Below, in pieces: positions 54,495 through 63,261 of a DNA stretch of 64,000 nucleotides. A program made the translations under genes and the position numbers. The notes below the pieces were generated by a model. That model saw only the letters and a list, made by a program, of their open reading frames with translations. It ran no database searches and had not been told where the DNA came from. Within the stretch, counting starts at the first letter, position 1. Each line of letters starts with the position of its first letter. Source of the DNA: Sunxiuqinia sp963678245 (GTDB taxonomy: Bacteria; Bacteroidota; Bacteroidia; Bacteroidales; Prolixibacteraceae); contig OZ223307.1 of NCBI GenBank assembly GCA_965140765.1, positions 1-64,000 on the forward strand, written 5' to 3'.

Positions 54495-54803
54495 ATGGAA
54501 TACTTCGAATGTAATTATAGCGAGAGCAAAGTAGAGCAGTTATTCAATGAGGCTACTCTTATCGAAAAAAAACAAAGAAGCGGAAATGGTCAATGGGTTT
54601 TAAACTTTAAACTCAATGAGACTTTTAAGCTATACCTTAGTTCCGATAGGGGAATCATGGATGTTTACATAACAAAGAACGACCAACCCATAGAATTCAT
54701 GTTAAAATTTTCTCAAATCCGAGAGCTAGATACAAAGAAAGAAAACATTGATTTTCTATTTGATTTTTTATCTGCTCACAAGGACAAAATTTTCAAAGAA
54801 TAG
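54495..54803 (+). CDS. Cytoplasmic small protein family B, copy 2
   Basis: 102 residues, paralogous to the gene at 53996-54316: LIEKKQRSGNGQWVLNFKL, KLYLSSDRGIMDVYITKND, and FDFLSAHKDKIFKE at the end. The last ~30 bases of both genes are nearly identical at DNA level (CACAAGGAC to ACTA after the stop). It is the last intact gene before the broken O-antigen ligase. Function unknown. Confidence 0.7.
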   Translation: MEYFECNYSESKVEQLFNEATLIEKKQRSGNGQWVLNFKLNETFKLYLSSDRGIMDVYITKNDQPIEFMLKFSQIRELDTKKENIDFLFDFLSAHKDKIFKE

Positions 54804-54808
54804 ACTAA

Positions 54809-55912
54809 TTTTTACCGTTTTTGCTCCCTATTGCCATTGCTCTGCTCGGAGGTTCTTACCTTCTTTATCAACAAAAGAAAGATTCAGCAAACGGCCGGCT
54901 ATTAATCTGGCAGGTTTCGTGGGAAATGATCAAAGACAAACCACTGCTAGGACATGGTTATAGGGCATTTCAAGCGAAATACATGGATCATCAGGCCATA
55001 TATTTCAAAAACTATCCTAATTCAAGACTGTCAATTTTGGCCGATAATGTGAAACATCCGTTTAACGAGTTTCTGAAAGTAACGGTCGAATTTGGACTGG
55101 GAGGCTTATTACTTGTATTGGCGTTTTTTTCTGGTATTATCTATACAGGCACCAGACAAAAAGATAATCCTAAAAGCCTGGCATTTAGCGGACTTTCGAT
55201 TTTATTTGTACTCGCGTGCTTTTCGTAACCTTTTCAATATCCATCGAGTTGGTTAATGTTCGCCTTCTATCTATCGCTCTTACTTCCTGAAAAAAAATTC
55301 ACAATCGGCGATTCAATAGTTAGCGTAGGCTTGCACGGAATATTGGCAAGCGCTTCATTACTGGGAATCATTTACGTATTTCTACAAGTGCAGTCAGAAA
55401 TGAAATGGAAGGAAATAGCTACGAAATCGCTAAACGGGAAAACGGAGGAAATGCTCCCTGAATACGAAAAACTATACCGGAATTCGCTGTTAAAAAAGCA
55501 CCCCTTCTTTCTGTATAACTATGGGGCCGAACTCAACTATGCGGAACAATATGCCCGGAGCACTGCAATACTAGTTGTATGTCAAAAAAAAATTAATGAT
55601 TATGACTTGCAAATGCTATTGGCCGACAATTATGAGCAAACAGGCGAAACAGAATTAGCAATACAACAGTTTGACCGCGCAGCGAATATGATCCCTTGCC
55701 GCTTTCTGCCGCTATATCGAATTTTTAAAATCTATAAACAAAGCGACAATATTGAAAAAGCCAAAAAATATGCCAGATTACTGGTGTGTAAACAGATAAA
55801 AATCCCCTCACCAACAGTAAAGGCAATAAAACTGGAAGCCAAAAAATTTTTAATATCCCTGAACAGTAACTTCTCGGCCAACCTGCCTCCAAACACATCC
55901 TCCGACTATTAA
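54809..55912 (+). pseudogene. O-antigen ligase (Wzy_C) with TPR tail: 5' truncated and with an in-frame stop
   Basis: The frame opens without a start codon at 54809 inside a membrane helix (FLPFLLPIAIALLGGSYLLYQ), then shows NGRLLIWQVSWEMIKDKPLLGHG and NVKHPFNEFLKVTVEFGLGGLLL, the Wzy_C core. At 55226-55228 a TAA interrupts; the same frame goes on as PFQYPSSWLMFAFYLSLLLPE, where a Tyr codon is expected, so it is a point mutation. TPR-like helices follow to 55912. The N-terminal half is missing: the break joins the end of family B copy 2. Confidence 0.85.
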
Positions 55913-55958
55913 TCAATAATAAACAGAGGCCATATTATCCATGGATCTATAGCTAAGA

Positions 55959-56129
55959 TTAATGCTCATCTGACTTGGTCTTCAGCCTAAGGTCTTCGTT
56001 GTACTTACTCATTTCAGATTTCCCGCCCCGCTCAAAAAAGATTTCATAAATCGTCAAATGCGATCGGGCAATTATTCCTTCACCATATACGGGGTGCGAT
56101 ACTCGTGTGCCTACTGCTAATTCATTCAT
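55959..56129 (-). pseudogene. Truncated copy of the Tudor-like protein gene
   Basis: 56 residues from ATG 56129, identical in sequence to residues 1-42 of the gene at 52807-53340 (MNELAVGTRVSHPVYGEGII and on to GGKSEMSKYN), then a different end EDLRLKTKSDEH. The first 128 coding bases match exactly. It could make a minimal SH3-like peptide, but the downstream helical part is gone, so I call it a remnant. Confidence 0.75.
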
Positions 56130-56719
56130 GATTGTCGATTTTATTTCGGAAGATGAAAATAACAAAATCAGCGAAAATATCTTCAGAAAGGGGTTAAAAA
56201 GTGAATATCAACCAAACCAAGTGCAATCCAAGAAAGATTCGCGCTGCAGCGGGGGCGAAAAAACAGTTTGTCAGGAATAAATTGAACAAAATCTCACTTC
56301 TTCTTGATTTTATTTTACTAAACTTGTATTATTCAAAAATGAACATTGTAAAATCACTGTCATGAAACATCTATTACTTATATCTTATCTATGCTGTATT
56401 TATGGAAATATGAACATTATAGCCAGCGATAATAGGGTTGATACGTCTCTTCCTAAGCAGATGTACAAATTTTTCACTGAAACATTACATACCAACTACA
56501 AAATTGAAGATGAAGCTAAGTTGTACGAAACATTTTTGAATGACTATTTTGAATATTATCAGCATATAAACATCAATAAGAAAATAGGCTTTTTAGACTC
56601 TATCGATACTGAAAAGTTACATAAAATTAATCAATTGCTTTTCATTCGAGACAGGCAGCATTATTACCGTTTTTATAGTGAAGTAATTGAAGAGAAAGAT
56701 GAAAAATTAGATTTCAAAC
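56002..56719. repeat. Large direct repeat, copy 2 (divergent cassette)
   Basis: Direct repeat of 53213-53931, offset 2789 bp and then 2788 bp after a one-base difference near 56705. Both outer borders fall inside coding sequence: in the minus-strand Tudor-like gene on one side and in the family A gene on the other. Recombination between copies would remove about 2.8 kb. Confidence 0.92.
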
Positions 56720-57066
56720 GGAGCGATAGGCCAACAGTAGGGGTTGATACTGCTATTATGTTCGGACCTACCATAACAAAACAAGATATGGTTTTTGACA
56801 GTTTTTTTGAATCGCACAATGTCGTCATGAGTCAGGAATTTACTGACTCTTTATATCCCCAAGATAGTAAAACGGCTTCTTACTTAAAAAAACGGCTCAA
56901 CCAAGACTTATACTTCTCTTTTATCAATTTTGCGCAGTTTTTTGTTGTGTCCGATGCCAAATCTGAATTAAACGAAAAGCAAGTTCGGTTACTCGTTGCA
57001 ATAATCTTTTGGAAACTCCTTTGCTTACAGGCAGGGCAGGATTTTCACCAGAAAGTTTCCTTATAA
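56362..57066 (+). CDS. Secreted protein family A, copy 2 (longer)
   Basis: 234 residues; the first ~118 match copy 1 closely (signal peptide, FFTETLHTNYKIEDEAKLY, FLDSIDTEKLHKINQLLFIRD). After FKRSDRPTVGVDTAIMFGP it carries its own domain: FDSFFESHNVVMSQEFTDSL, LNQDLYFSFINFAQFFVVSD. The final residues (LLVAIIFWKLLCLQAGQDFH) look unlike the rest; one frame over, near 56990, reads LETPLLTGRAGFSPESFLIK, so a late frameshift is possible. Family not recognised. It is the better candidate for the ancestral full form. Confidence 0.68.
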   Translation: MKHLLLISYLCCIYGNMNIIASDNRVDTSLPKQMYKFFTETLHTNYKIEDEAKLYETFLNDYFEYYQHININKKIGFLDSIDTEKLHKINQLLFIRDRQHYYRFYSEVIEEKDEKLDFKRSDRPTVGVDTAIMFGPTITKQDMVFDSFFESHNVVMSQEFTDSLYPQDSKTASYLKKRLNQDLYFSFINFAQFFVVSDAKSELNEKQVRLLVAIIFWKLLCLQAGQDFHQKVSL

Positions 57067-57162
57067 AAGCCGTATATGAAACCAAGCTCATGTACTGTCA
57101 AAGGATACTGACCCTATTTCTTGATCTACTTTGTCTCATCTTGGGTGAAACTATAATTTAAA

Positions 57163-57534
57163 ATGAACATGAAATTAGCAATTGTTGTCATGATGTGCAT
57201 TTTGGGATTAGCAGGATGTACAAGCAAAAATCACACTAGTGTAATTTTAAAATACGACTCAAAAAACAATAAACTTAAAGTTTCTCGAACTGAATCAGCT
57301 CGAAATTTATCGAAGCTGAAAACAAAGGCACATAGAGACACCTTGGAATTGTTCGTATTTGATAAACCTTTTTTTCTAACATTTTCGAAAGAAAAAAAGA
57401 AATTGTTTGAATTTGAGCTTATCATCCCCGATTCAACTAGAGTTATTAAATATGGCAGAAATACGTTTACCCTAGAAGAGCTTCAATCGAAATATGGAGA
57501 ATTCGTTTACCCAAATAGAACGGAAAAGCCTTGA
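57163..57534 (+). CDS. Small lipoprotein, hypothetical
   Basis: 123 residues. A lipoprotein signal ends LAGC (Cys19). The rest is basic and strand-rich: SVILKYDSKNNKLKVSR, then LELFVFDKPFFLTFSKEKKKLFEFEL. I do not recognise the family. It follows family A copy 2 after about 97 bp on the same strand. Confidence 0.65.
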   Translation: MNMKLAIVVMMCILGLAGCTSKNHTSVILKYDSKNNKLKVSRTESARNLSKLKTKAHRDTLELFVFDKPFFLTFSKEKKKLFEFELIIPDSTRVIKYGRNTFTLEELQSKYGEFVYPNRTEKP

Positions 57535-57726
57535 CGTCGGCTCTCTGTCGCCCGCTACCATCTTTACTGGCAGTGAATCTCTCTTCTCTGGTAAATCTAT
57601 ACACTCATATGAAGTCTTCTGCTTTTAAACAAGCCTGAATAAAACTTCGATTATCACGTAATCAAAGCAGTGTTTTGTTGAAATACGAACCAAGTCAAAA
57701 AACATAACCTTGGAACGGTTAAAAGC

Positions 57727-57762
57727 AAAAAGTCTCATGCTGTCAGGAGCATGAGACTTTTT
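57727..57762. terminator. Bidirectional terminator before the E1 gene end
   Basis: A perfect 15-bp stem: AAAAAGTCTCATGCT (57727-57741) with AGCATGAGACTTTTT (57748-57762), six-base loop. It ends the 2-oxoacid dehydrogenase operon on minus and can stop plus-strand transcripts too. The 190 bp before it hold no gene that I can see. Confidence 0.88.
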
Positions 57763-57784
57763 AGATTTGATGGAAAAAGAAAAA

Positions 57785-60256
57785 TTATATGCCTAATTTG
57801 TTCCTGCGAATTTGTTCGGGTTCGGTGAAGTTGTTTTTCACCACGTGTCCTTTCAACGGAACAATTTTCTCATGAATTGCATCGATGATCCATTCGGCTT
57901 GTGGGAAGAATGCATCTTCCAACTCGTAGGCTGGTGTAATCCAGTTACGCGAACCAACCACCACAGGAGGAGCATCCAGCTCATCGAATGCCAGCTCGGT
58001 AATGGTCGAAGCCATTTCCTTCATAAACGAACCGCGGGCAGTCGCATCGCCTGTAATAACGATCCGGCCTGTTTTCTTCAACGACTCAATGACAGGTTCG
58101 TAGTTGAATGGAACCAGCGAACGGGCATCGATCACCTCGGCGGTCATGCCATACTTTTCTTCCAGCTGATCAGCTGCTTCCAACACGCGGTACAGTGTGG
58201 CACCAATACTCAAAATGGTTACATCTTTCCCTTCGCGTTTCACATCGGGCTCGCCAAAAGGAATTTCGTAATAACCTTCGGGCACGCCACCTTCGTGGAA
58301 CTGCTCACCAATATCGTAAATGCGCTGGCTTTCGAAGAAGATCACCGGGTCGGTTCCCTGAAGAGCCGAGTTCATTAGCCCTTTTGCATCGTACGGAGTA
58401 GCCGGGAAAACAACTTTCAGCCCGGGAATGTGTGCAGGCAATGCAGTCCAGTCTTGCGAGTGCTGCGCGCCATATTTTGAACCGACAGATACGCGGATTA
58501 CTACCGGCATTTTAATCACGTTACCACTCATGGCCTGCCACTTCGGCAACTGGTTAAACACCTCATCACCAGCACGACCAAGGAAATCACAGTACATAAT
58601 CTCGGGAATCACCCGACCACCACACATCGCATACCCAATGGCTGTACCCACAATAGAAGCCTCAGATATGGGTGAGTTGAACAAGCGATGATAAGGCAAA
58701 GCCTCTGTTAATCCACGATAAACGGCAAAAGCGCCACCCCAGTCGCGGTTTTCCTCACCATATGCAATCAAGGTTGGATCTTTATAGAAACGATCGGCAA
58801 TCGCTTCGAACAGACCATCGCGCAAACCGTATTGCTTAATTTTTGAGAATGGCTTGCCATCCTTGTCGAAGGCGAAACGTTCTTTTTTGGCTAACTGCTT
58901 CACGCGTAGGTTTTCCTCCAGCGGATGATTCACATCAGGCTTGCGACCTTCCTCCATGCTATCAACAGGAGAATCTGAAAACATCATTTCTCCAATTAGC
59001 TCAGGGTGTTTACCCAAGTCCATTAGTGGCGAAACCTTGTCGTCGATTGCTAATTTCAATCCCCAGGTCATCAAATCGGTGTTACCTGTATTGATCTTGC
59101 TCAGTTCATCTTTGGTGGCGATTCCGGCATCAACCAGTTCTTTCCCAAACCAAATGATAGAGTCAACCGCTTGCCAGGCTTCAATTTCCTCTTTTGAACG
59201 ATACGAAGAGGCATCGGATGGCGAGTGTCCGCTGAAACGGTAAGTCAGAATATCCAGCAATACCGGTCCGCGTTTTTCTTTCAATATTTCACGCTTGCGC
59301 GTGTACGCATCAATCACAGCCAATGGATTGTATCCATCTACACGCTCTGCATGCATCTGATCTCTGTTCACGCCAGCACCAATACGAGCAGCAATGTCGT
59401 ACCCCATGGTTTCTCCACAGGTTTGTCCGCCCATACCGTATTGGTTGTTCATTACATTGACGATCAAAGGCAGGCCACCTTTCATATCGCCTTCCCACAA
59501 TTGGGTAAACTGATCCATCGAAGCAAAAGTCAACCCTTCCCATACCGGGCCACAAGCCATGGAGGCATCACCAATGTTAGCAACCACAATACCGTCTTTG
59601 CGGTTTACTTTCTTGTAAAGTGCTGCACCAACAGCAATATCTCCCGAACCACCTACAATGGCATTGTTTGGGTACACTCCAAATGGCGTAAAGAAAGCGT
59701 GCATAGATCCACCCAGTCCGCGGTTAAAACCCGTTTCGCGGGCAAAGATTTCAGCGAGCGTTCCGTAAATCAGGAAGCGAATAGCCAGTTCCTTGGTGGT
59801 TCCTTTAAAATTGGCTTTCACCGGAGCAAATGTTTTCCCGTCGAAGTGATTTTCCATCACCTCAGTCAGCTGTTCGTCGCTCAGTTTGTGGATGGCCGAT
59901 AACCCTTTAGCCAGGATTTCGCCATGCGAGCGGTGCGACCCAAAAATAAAGTCCTCAACACCCAAGGTGTAAGCCATACCTACGGCAGCCGCTTCCTGTC
60001 CGATGGACAAGTGAGCCGGCCCCGGGTGGTTGTACGGGACTCCATTATATTCACTTTTGATTTTGATTTCATTCAACATCGTTTCAAACTCACGAATGAC
60101 AGCCATGTCGTGATAAATACGAAGGAAATCTTCTTTCGAGAAATTGGCTTTTTCCTCTTCAATACTTTTGTTGTATTGGTTGACAGGAATTGGGTTGAAG
60201 GTCACTTCACCAGCTTTCCGGACATCTTTTGGATCAATAAATTGTACTTTTGGCAT
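57785..60256 (-). CDS. 2-oxoacid dehydrogenase E1, fused alpha and beta subunits
   Basis: 823 residues. The alpha part (about 45-400) has SIGQEAAAVGMAYTL, FGSHRSHGEILAKGL and the thiamine-pyrophosphate motif IGDASMACGPVWEGL to NVMNNQYGMGGQT. A linker leads to the beta part (about 470-800) with YGEENRDWGGAFAVYRGLTE, FNSPISEASIVGTAIGYA and SLVPFNYEPVIESLKKTGR. It decarboxylates a 2-oxoacid (pyruvate, acetoin-type or branched-chain) and passes the acyl group to E2. It is the last gene of the E2-E3-E1 operon, 27 bp after E3. Confidence 0.93.
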   Translation of the reverse strand: MPKVQFIDPKDVRKAGEVTFNPIPVNQYNKSIEEEKANFSKEDFLRIYHDMAVIREFETMLNEIKIKSEYNGVPYNHPGPAHLSIGQEAAAVGMAYTLGVEDFIFGSHRSHGEILAKGLSAIHKLSDEQLTEVMENHFDGKTFAPVKANFKGTTKELAIRFLIYGTLAEIFARETGFNRGLGGSMHAFFTPFGVYPNNAIVGGSGDIAVGAALYKKVNRKDGIVVANIGDASMACGPVWEGLTFASMDQFTQLWEGDMKGGLPLIVNVMNNQYGMGGQTCGETMGYDIAARIGAGVNRDQMHAERVDGYNPLAVIDAYTRKREILKEKRGPVLLDILTYRFSGHSPSDASSYRSKEEIEAWQAVDSIIWFGKELVDAGIATKDELSKINTGNTDLMTWGLKLAIDDKVSPLMDLGKHPELIGEMMFSDSPVDSMEEGRKPDVNHPLEENLRVKQLAKKERFAFDKDGKPFSKIKQYGLRDGLFEAIADRFYKDPTLIAYGEENRDWGGAFAVYRGLTEALPYHRLFNSPISEASIVGTAIGYAMCGGRVIPEIMYCDFLGRAGDEVFNQLPKWQAMSGNVIKMPVVIRVSVGSKYGAQHSQDWTALPAHIPGLKVVFPATPYDAKGLMNSALQGTDPVIFFESQRIYDIGEQFHEGGVPEGYYEIPFGEPDVKREGKDVTILSIGATLYRVLEAADQLEEKYGMTAEVIDARSLVPFNYEPVIESLKKTGRIVITGDATARGSFMKEMASTITELAFDELDAPPVVVGSRNWITPAYELEDAFFPQAEWIIDAIHEKIVPLKGHVVKNNFTEPEQIRRNKLGI

Positions 60257-60283
60257 TATAATTAGATTTTCAGATAACAGATT

Positions 60284-61645
60284 TTAGAATTGAAAAATAG
60301 TTTCTTTGATGATTTCGCTTACGGTTGGGTGGGGGAAAACGATTTCCTCCACATCCTGCACGCGAAGTTGAGCTTCAATTAATGCACAGGCGCCCCAGAT
60401 CATTTCGGAGCAGGCTCCTCCAACCATGTGAATCCCAAGGATCTCTTTATATTTTTTTCCGACAATCACTTTACAGAATCCATCCTTGCCTTCATTTTCA
60501 GCAATAAAACGCCCTGCATAAGCCATCGGCAGCTGACGGGTTTCCACTTCAATGCCCTTCGCTTTGGCTGCTGATTGAGTTAGGCCGACGCCTGCAATTT
60601 CGGGATGGGTGTAAACGACTCCCGGAATGGCGTTATAACGCATTACATCTCTACGACCAAGCATGTGGTTAATGGCTACTTCGCCTTCGCGACTAGCTGT
60701 ATGAGCTAACAGGGAGAATCCGGTTACATCGCCTGCTGCATAAACATTGGGTACATTCGTCCTGCAATATTGGTCAATTTTCACACCGGCCCGAGCCAGC
60801 TCCACGCCAATATTTTCCAAACCAATCCCAGCAACATTCGCTTTTCGTCCGACAGAAAGCAGCACTTCTTCACCCGTAATTGAAAATACTTCACCAGCTT
60901 TTTCAAAAATAACTTCTTTACCTCTCAGCTCTGTTACTTTTGCATTCAGATGATAGTCAATTCCTCGTTTGATGAAATCTTTGCGCACAAAAGCTGCAAT
61001 GTCTTCATCCACTCCGGTCAGGATCTCGGGCAACATTTCAATCACGGTTACCTTTGTTCCCATGGCGTTGAAAAAATCGGCAAACTCAGTTCCGATAACA
61101 CCGCCTCCAATAATCACCAAACTTTCGGGTAATTTCTTTAGCTGAAGAATTTCACGATTAGTCGTAACTACATTTTGATCTAACCCGGGGATTGGCGGCA
61201 CTGCTGCTTCTGAGCCGGTGCAGATCAGCAAACGACTGGCTTGATATTCCTTACCATCAGCCGTTAATGTAATCACATCAGCCCGTTTTTCTTTAATAAC
61301 GGCTTCAGCCATCACTACTTCAGCCTTCACGTGCTTCATTTTCGCGCCAACACCGGAAACCAGTTTGCGGACCACCTTATCTTTGCGCTTCATGATCTTT
61401 CCGAAATCGATAGAAATATTGGAGCCTACATTGATCCCGTACTTGCCGGCATCGTGGGCATTCTCCAACACTTTGGCAGAGTTCAAAAGCGTTTTGGTAG
61501 GAATGCAGCCTTCATTCAGGCACACTCCTCCCAACGCTCTTTTGTCAAAAATTACTACGCGCATTCCTTTTGCTCCGGCGCGCTCGGCTGCAACATATCC
61601 GGCGGGACCACCGCCTAAGATTGCTATATCGAACTTGTTACTCAT
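60284..61645 (-). CDS. lpdA: Dihydrolipoyl dehydrogenase (E3)
   Basis: 453 residues. FAD-binding GGGPAGYVAAERAG, the redox pair Cys42/Cys47 in GGVCLNEGCIPTKTL, the NAD site VIIGGGVIGTEFADFF, and the active-site His in FPHPTVSEI near 437. It reoxidises the lipoyl groups of E2 with NAD. It lies between E2 and E1 in one operon; a 100-bp gap after E2 holds imperfect inverted repeats. Confidence 0.96.
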   Translation of the reverse strand: MSNKFDIAILGGGPAGYVAAERAGAKGMRVVIFDKRALGGVCLNEGCIPTKTLLNSAKVLENAHDAGKYGINVGSNISIDFGKIMKRKDKVVRKLVSGVGAKMKHVKAEVVMAEAVIKEKRADVITLTADGKEYQASRLLICTGSEAAVPPIPGLDQNVVTTNREILQLKKLPESLVIIGGGVIGTEFADFFNAMGTKVTVIEMLPEILTGVDEDIAAFVRKDFIKRGIDYHLNAKVTELRGKEVIFEKAGEVFSITGEEVLLSVGRKANVAGIGLENIGVELARAGVKIDQYCRTNVPNVYAAGDVTGFSLLAHTASREGEVAINHMLGRRDVMRYNAIPGVVYTHPEIAGVGLTQSAAKAKGIEVETRQLPMAYAGRFIAENEGKDGFCKVIVGKKYKEILGIHMVGGACSEMIWGACALIEAQLRVQDVEEIVFPHPTVSEIIKETIFQF

Positions 61646-61745
61646 TTTTTAGATTTTAGATTCAAGACTCAAGATACCAGACAAACAAAATCCCGACTTC
61701 GAGATGAAGCGTCTTGACTCTCGGCTCTCAGATCTTGATTCTTTA

Positions 61746-63077
61746 CTAGATTGTTAGGTTTTCTATTTGAGTTTTGATCTCTCTTAAGAACAGCGTCGCT
61801 TCACCACCATCCAATGCCTGGTGATCGTAGGTTAGAGAAAGCCCCATCATTGGAACAAAACCATATACACCATCACCCAAATCTTTCGGACGAGGAACAA
61901 TGGTACAAACACCTAAAATTGCGGTTTGAGGAAGATTAATAACCGGTGTAAACATTTCAACACCATAATTACCAAGATTGGAAACCGTAAAACTTGCTGC
62001 TTCAGGTTTCAACAATTCGGGATCAATATTCCCTTTTCGACAATTGCCAGCCACAGTGCTTAGCTGCGAGGAAAGACCTTCGATTGATAAATCGTCCGCA
62101 TTTTTAACAGCTGGAACCATTAGTCCGCGCTCAGTATCAACGGCCAGTCCCAAATGCACTTTTTTGAACCAGCGCATACTATCGCCAATAAAATGTGTAT
62201 TCGCTTGCGGATACTTTTTCAATGCTCTGATTACTGCCAAACAAACCAAGTCGTTGATGGTAATATTCTGAGATACCTCGCCAGCTTCCAGTTTTTTCTT
62301 AAAGCTTTTACGCAAGGCCATAATTTGGCGGGCATCAGCACTCATATGGTGTGTTAACTGAGCTGAATTCTGCAGCGACTGATGCATTGATTTAGCAATT
62401 AACTTACGGATGTTCGTCAATTTCTTCACTTCAAAGTCATCCCCATAAACCGGATTGTATGAAATAAGGTCGGCTGCGCTCGCACGGCCACCTAAGCCGG
62501 TTGTTTCTTTAGCAGGTTCCAGACTCTCAGCTTGTGACTTTTCCTGAGCCAGCGGAGTTAATTGAGCAACAGACTCTGATGCAGCTTCAACATCCTGAGC
62601 AATGATTCGTCCATGGGGGCCTGATCCTTTTACTTTCTCGTATGGTACGCCCATTTTCTCAGCCATCACTTTGGCACGAGGAGAAATGCGTATTTTGCCT
62701 TCAGGTCTCTCATCCAAAACAACTGTTTTTTCTTCTTTTGCCGAAGATGTGTCAGTTGATGCAGCAGGAGCCTCTTCCTGTTCAGCTGAAGATTCCTCAG
62801 CTGAATCACCATTCGGACGAAATTCGTCAACACTTTCGCCACTCTTTCCTAAAACAGCAACATTAATTAGTACGGGAACTTCATCTCCTTCCTCATAAAA
62901 AATAGCCAATAGTTCGCCATCTTCTTTAGCTTCTTCTTCAAACGAAGCCTTGTCGGTTTCATACGAAAACAACATGTCGCCTGCCTTCACCTGATCACCG
63001 ACTTGCTTATACCATTCTCCAATGATACAAGTCTCAACAGATTGCCCCTGACGAGGCATAATTACCGGAATAGCCAT
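61746..63077 (-). CDS. 2-oxoacid dehydrogenase E2 (dihydrolipoamide acyltransferase)
   Basis: 443 residues in three parts. A lipoyl domain carries Lys43 in YETDKASFEEEA. An acidic linker leads to a peripheral-subunit-binding domain (IRISPRAKVMAEKMGVPYEKV). The catalytic domain ends with LTYDHQALDGGEATLFLREI, where His and Asp-Gly form the active site. It carries the acyl group between E1 and CoA. It is the first gene of the operon, divergent from a GntR regulator. Confidence 0.95.
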   Translation of the reverse strand: MAIPVIMPRQGQSVETCIIGEWYKQVGDQVKAGDMLFSYETDKASFEEEAKEDGELLAIFYEEGDEVPVLINVAVLGKSGESVDEFRPNGDSAEESSAEQEEAPAASTDTSSAKEEKTVVLDERPEGKIRISPRAKVMAEKMGVPYEKVKGSGPHGRIIAQDVEAASESVAQLTPLAQEKSQAESLEPAKETTGLGGRASAADLISYNPVYGDDFEVKKLTNIRKLIAKSMHQSLQNSAQLTHHMSADARQIMALRKSFKKKLEAGEVSQNITINDLVCLAVIRALKKYPQANTHFIGDSMRWFKKVHLGLAVDTERGLMVPAVKNADDLSIEGLSSQLSTVAGNCRKGNIDPELLKPEAASFTVSNLGNYGVEMFTPVINLPQTAILGVCTIVPRPKDLGDGVYGFVPMMGLSLTYDHQALDGGEATLFLREIKTQIENLTI

Positions 63078-63109
63078 AGTATACTAGTTTCACTTGTTAA
63101 TACATTAAT

Positions 63110-63140
63110 CAAAATCAGATCCCCACAAAAAGCATTCAAA
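63110..63140 (-). promoter_or_regulatory. Probable promoter of the E2-E3-E1 operon
   Basis: On the minus strand TTTG (63140-63137) and TGATTTTG (63117-63110) are 19 nt apart; the second differs from TAnnTTTG at one base. Transcription would begin near 63104, about 27 nt before the E2 start. Confidence 0.45.
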
Positions 63141-63191
63141 CCCACACCTCACAACACATTTAAGGAATCAAGTTGTAAACTTACATTTTAT

Positions 63192-63209
63192 AACTTGTAT
63201 TTACAAGTT
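63192..63209. promoter_or_regulatory. Palindromic operator candidate for the GntR regulator
   Basis: AACTTGTA-TT-TACAAGTT, 8-bp arms around two bases, lies between the divergent operon and regulator. A related AAGTTGTAAACTT lies just upstream (about 63173-63185). The core GTATTTAC is one base from the GTnTAnAC pattern of HutC-type GntR sites. Confidence 0.55.
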
Positions 63210-63235
63210 GGTAATCGGAATTTAATATTTTTTCT

Positions 63236-63243
63236 TACTTTTG
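63236..63243 (+). promoter_or_regulatory. Candidate -7 element of the gntR-type gene
   Basis: TACTTTTG matches TAnnTTTG and ends 18 nt before the ATG at 63262. The nearest upstream TTG (63208-63210) is 25 nt away, longer than usual, and lies in the operator candidate, so bound regulator would block it. Confidence 0.4.
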
Positions 63244-63261
63244 ATCATCATTACGCAACAC

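Noticed and set aside
57812..58378. 188-codon plus-strand frame near the E1 3' end
   Set aside because: Also antisense to E1; the protein has no recognisable domain.
59225..59902. Long plus-strand frame (225 codons) inside the E1 region
   Set aside because: It is antisense to the well-supported fused E1 gene, has no family character, and its length follows from the codon bias of the real gene.
61664..61743. Imperfect inverted repeat between E2 and E3
   Set aside because: AAGACTCAAGAT and ATCTTGATTCTT pair at most positions, but there is a long loop and no second copy in the window, so I did not list it as an element.
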